DNA from: Campylobacterota bacterium
GTDB lineage: Bacteria; Campylobacterota; Campylobacteria; Campylobacterales; Sulfurovaceae
Reading direction: 5' to 3'
Length of the DNA stretch: 8,015 bases
Assembly: GCA_003646525.1 (NCBI GenBank)
Contig: QMKU01000050.1
Location: forward strand, 1 to 8,015
Positions 5,927-8,015 of the stretch are shown here, in pieces. The notes below the pieces were generated by a model, which saw nothing but the letters and a program-made list of their open reading frames with translations, was not told the DNA's origin and ran no database searches. The position numbers and the translations under genes were made by a program. The first letter of the stretch is position 1; every line of letters begins with the position of its first letter.

Positions 5927-7734
5927 TTGAGTGGTTGAAACAGAATGGTGATTTGAAGATCATAGATGAGCCTTTGGATGTGATATTGGAAATTCCCCAT
6001 TTGGCATATGTTGAAGTCAAAAAGGAGGATTCTCGTCCGCTACTTTTTACAAAACCTGTGAATAGGGCAAAAGGGATTGAATATGATATTCCAGTTTTGA
6101 TGAATATCTTTGCAAGCAAGGCATTGACAGAAAAAATCTTCGGAAGACATCCTGATGAGGTGGCAGAGGGGATCGATGCATTGCTCAAGCTCAAGCCTCC
6201 CAAGGGGTGGAAAGCCAAACTTGCGGCGTTGCCAAAACTATTTTCACTTAAAAATGTCTTTCCTAAGCGTTTGAAATTCCGAGGTGAGTGTCAAGAGATC
6301 ATCATCCCAAAAGGAGAGGTAGATCTCGATAAACTTCCGATCCTGACAACCTGGAGTGGAGATGGGGGACCCTTTATTACAATGGGACAGGTTTATACCC
6401 AGAGTTTGAATGGTGAAATGCAAAACCTTGGAATGTATCGTCTTCAGCAGTATGACAAAAATCGACTAGGAATGCACTGGCAGATACACAAAGATGCCTC
6501 CCACTTCTTTGACCAGTATCAAAAAGCCGGTAAAAAGATGCCAGTTACGGTCGCGGTCGGTGGTGATCCTCTCTATATCTGGTGCGGTCAGGCACCGATG
6601 CCTCACGGGATGTTCGAGATGTTGCTTTATGGTTTGGTACGAAATAAAAATGCAGAGTTAGTCAAATCGATCACCAATGATATCTATATTCCCCGTGATG
6701 TGGATATCGTCATAGAGGGATTTGTAGATCCTAAATTGACAGAGATTGAAGGACCTTTCGGCGACCATACTGGATATTATACACTCAAAGAGCCTTTTCC
6801 CGTGATGGAAGTAGAGACGATCACGATGAAGAAAAAGCCCGTCTTTCAGGCGACAGTTGTCGGTAAGCCACCGTTGGAAGATAAGTATATGGGGTGGGCA
6901 ACGGAGCGGATTTTTCTACCGATGCTTAAGCCAATGGCACCAGATTTGATCGATTACAATATGCCTGAAAATGGTGTCTTTCATAATCTCATACTTGCAA
7001 AAATGAAGACACTCTACAAAGGACATGCTCAGCAGTTTATGCATGCCTTTTGGGGTGTAGGGCAGATGAGTTTTGTCAAGCATGCTATCTTTGTCGGAGA
7101 GGATGCGCCTGAGCTTGAATCGTTTGAATCTCTGACAGAATATATCCTCAACAGACTTGACCCCCAAAAGATATTGATCACACAGGGTATCGTCGATCAA
7201 CTCGACCACGCTTCACCGGAGCAGCTAGTAGGTGGGAAATTGGGTGTGGATGCGACAGGCGATGAAGTTTCTCGGGGAGTTGAGACAGCATTGAGTGACA
7301 GTGAACTTCTCAAGAAAATGCAAGCTATCAATAGTGATGTGATAGAGCTTAGGCAGTATTTCACACAGACAAAAAATCCAGTTTGTGTGGTCACTGTTAC
7401 GAAAAGCAAGGCAGTGTTTGAGGATATTCAAAAGCTTGAGACTCTCCAAGAGCATATCAAACTATTAGTGATTGTGGACAAGACCAACAATGACATAGAC
7501 AACCCTTATATGTTGATATGGCGTGTAGTCAACAATATCGATGCACAGAGAGATATCCTGCTCGATCCAATGATCATCATCGATGGCACAAACAAAGGTG
7601 AGATCGATGGTTATGAGCGAGAGTGGCCAGGTGATACGCTATGTGATGCAGATGTTTTGAAGGGCTTACAGGCAAAAGGTTTGATTGATATCGATGAGGT
7701 ATTTATCCATAAGTTTGGATTACTGGAAAGTTAG
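5914..7734 (+). CDS. ubiD: UbiD-family decarboxylase, probable menaquinone biosynthesis decarboxylase
   Basis: A 606-residue prenylated-FMN-dependent decarboxylase. The ATG at 5914 has AAGGA at 5901-5905, 8 nt upstream, and overlaps the preceding gene by 13 nt. Landmarks are NLGMYR (171-176), GMHWQIHKD (186-194), HGMFE (231-235) and IEGPFGDHTGYY (278-289). By motif comparison from memory with fungal Fdc1, Asn171, His192 and Glu235 match the metal/prFMN ligands, and Arg176, Glu279 and Asp284 match the catalytic E-R-D/E network, so the enzyme should be active. Campylobacterota lack ubiquinone and make menaquinone through futalosine; a UbiD-like enzyme (also called MqnL) removes the carboxylate after prenylation. 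That pathway role is inferred from the taxon. The flavin must come from a UbiX-type prenyltransferase encoded elsewhere. The C-terminal part from about 490 (containing NPYMLIWRVVNN, 530-541) makes it longer than typical UbiD proteins of about 490 residues. A different aromatic-acid substrate cannot be excluded. Confidence 0.93.
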   Translation: MVEVIEWLKQNGDLKIIDEPLDVILEIPHLAYVEVKKEDSRPLLFTKPVNRAKGIEYDIPVLMNIFASKALTEKIFGRHPDEVAEGIDALLKLKPPKGWKAKLAALPKLFSLKNVFPKRLKFRGECQEIIIPKGEVDLDKLPILTTWSGDGGPFITMGQVYTQSLNGEMQNLGMYRLQQYDKNRLGMHWQIHKDASHFFDQYQKAGKKMPVTVAVGGDPLYIWCGQAPMPHGMFEMLLYGLVRNKNAELVKSITNDIYIPRDVDIVIEGFVDPKLTEIEGPFGDHTGYYTLKEPFPVMEVETITMKKKPVFQATVVGKPPLEDKYMGWATERIFLPMLKPMAPDLIDYNMPENGVFHNLILAKMKTLYKGHAQQFMHAFWGVGQMSFVKHAIFVGEDAPELESFESLTEYILNRLDPQKILITQGIVDQLDHASPEQLVGGKLGVDATGDEVSRGVETALSDSELLKKMQAINSDVIELRQYFTQTKNPVCVVTVTKSKAVFEDIQKLETLQEHIKLLVIVDKTNNDIDNPYMLIWRVVNNIDAQRDILLDPMIIIDGTNKGEIDGYEREWPGDTLCDADVLKGLQAKGLIDIDEVFIHKFGLLES

Positions 7735-7777
7735 AATTATAAAATGGGTTTATTTATTAAGGAATAGAATAGAAATA

Positions 7778-7804
7778 ACTCCCAAACGATAAGCGTTTTG
7801 GAGT
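7778..7804. repeat. Imperfect hairpin after ubiD
   Basis: ACTCCCAAACG (7778-7788) pairs with CGTTTTGGAGT (7794-7804) around a 5-nt loop, giving 11 positions with one C/T mismatch. There is no U-run after it, so it is not a standard terminator. Its right arm shares GGAGT with the larger palindrome that follows, so the two hairpins cannot form together. Confidence 0.5.
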
Positions 7805-7848
7805 AGGGACTTCAGTCCCGTCTGACGGGACTGAAGTCCCTACTCCAA
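7798..7848. repeat. Perfect 25-bp inverted repeat, REP/BIME-like
   Basis: The arms 7798-7822 and 7824-7848 are exact reverse complements around a single T. Each arm is itself a small hairpin (GGGACT-TC-AGTCCC on the left, GGGACT-GA-AGTCCC on the right) preceded, reading inward from each side, by GTAG. A GTAG-type tetranucleotide beside a short palindrome is the form of REP elements mobilised by RAYT (TnpA-REP) transposases; two in opposite orientation make a BIME. No transposase gene is in the window. The RNA would form a very stable hairpin that could protect or end the ubiD transcript, but the sequence after it (GTATCTGTTATTTG) lacks a proper U-run. Confidence 0.75.
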
Positions 7849-7949
7849 GTATCTGTTATTTGATATTATTAAACTGTAGTTCCTAATCCCAAAACCTGAA
7901 CGAAGTAGAAGCAGATACTACTCGCTCAAGATAGATATTTACAGGCTAT

Positions 7950-8015
7950 CTATTTAATAGATGCCTCAAGCATTTTAACTGCTTTGTTTGACTCTTTAAG
8001 TAGAGGGATATTAAG
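7950..8015 (-). CDS. C-terminal end of a convergent gene (5' part outside the window)
   Basis: Read from the right edge on the minus strand, 21 codons remain open and end at TAG (7952-7950), giving LNIPLLKESNKAVKMLEASI then Lys. The Lys/Glu/Ala-rich, amphipathic helical composition looks like a real protein tail. The frame ends just short of the non-coding region, which fits a convergent neighbour of ubiD. It is too short to assign a family and may be a chance open frame. Confidence 0.45.
   Translation of the reverse strand, partial: LNIPLLKESNKAVKMLEASIK

Larger units (their letters stand above)
7735..7949. other. Intergenic region between ubiD and a convergent partial gene
   Basis: An AT-rich non-coding stretch. 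Apart from the two hairpins, no ORF of useful size, tRNA or good promoter is seen. AGATAG (7930-7935) can pair with CTATCT (7946-7951), a weak 6-bp stem that overlaps the stop of the convergent gene and might contribute to ending its transcript. Confidence 0.5.

Noticed and set aside
7798..7848. Simple rho-independent terminator for ubiD.
   Set aside because: The stem is strong, but neither strand has a U-run directly after it, and the nested GTAG-flanked design fits a REP pair better. Some role in ending transcription remains possible.
7948..7962. Palindrome ATCTATT-T-AATAGAT near the right end.
   Set aside because: Purely A/T-rich with 7-bp arms and overlapping the probable coding end of the convergent gene; expected by chance in this composition.

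Overview
The window looks like a chromosomal segment of a mesophilic Campylobacterota bacterium (Epsilonproteobacteria, of the Sulfurovum/Sulfuricurvum/Sulfurimonas type). This is inferred from three things. There is a UbiD-family decarboxylase of the long (about 600-residue) kind used in futalosine-route menaquinone synthesis. The base composition is moderately low in GC, with tightly packed, overlapping genes. The promoters have good TATAAT-type -10 boxes but no convincing -35. No tRNA, rRNA, CRISPR array, insertion sequence or integrase gene is visible.

Left half, minus strand (4334 down to 1): a five-gene operon for a cell-envelope export machine. In transcription order it encodes a periplasmic LolA-like carrier (PF17131 type), two FtsX/LolC-E-type membrane permeases, a LolD/MacB-type ATPase, and an outer-membrane beta-barrel-like protein whose 3' part lies beyond the window. 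Junctions are +9, -8, -4 and -4 nt, so the genes are very probably co-transcribed and largely translationally coupled. Together they would form a path from inner-membrane extraction (ATPase and permeases), across the periplasm (carrier), to an outer-membrane component. The cargo, lipoprotein or lipid, cannot be read from the sequence.

Centre: a divergent promoter region of about 150 bp (4335-4486) with candidate -10 boxes on both strands, a 9-bp direct repeat and a short palindrome. Right half, plus strand: a secreted protein of five 48-residue repeats resembling DUF7477; a second secreted, mostly helical protein of unknown function with a GTG start and its own -10 box; and the UbiD-family decarboxylase, whose start overlaps the end of that protein by 13 nt.

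Right end (7735-8015): an intergenic region carrying a perfect 25-bp inverted repeat with GTAG at each outer side. It looks like a pair of opposed REP elements (a BIME) rather than a classical terminator. Beyond it lies the probable C-terminal end of a convergent minus-strand gene that enters from the right edge.

The most interesting items are the dedicated LolA-like/ABC/beta-barrel operon, the bacterial DUF7477-like repeat protein divergent from it, and the REP-like palindrome.
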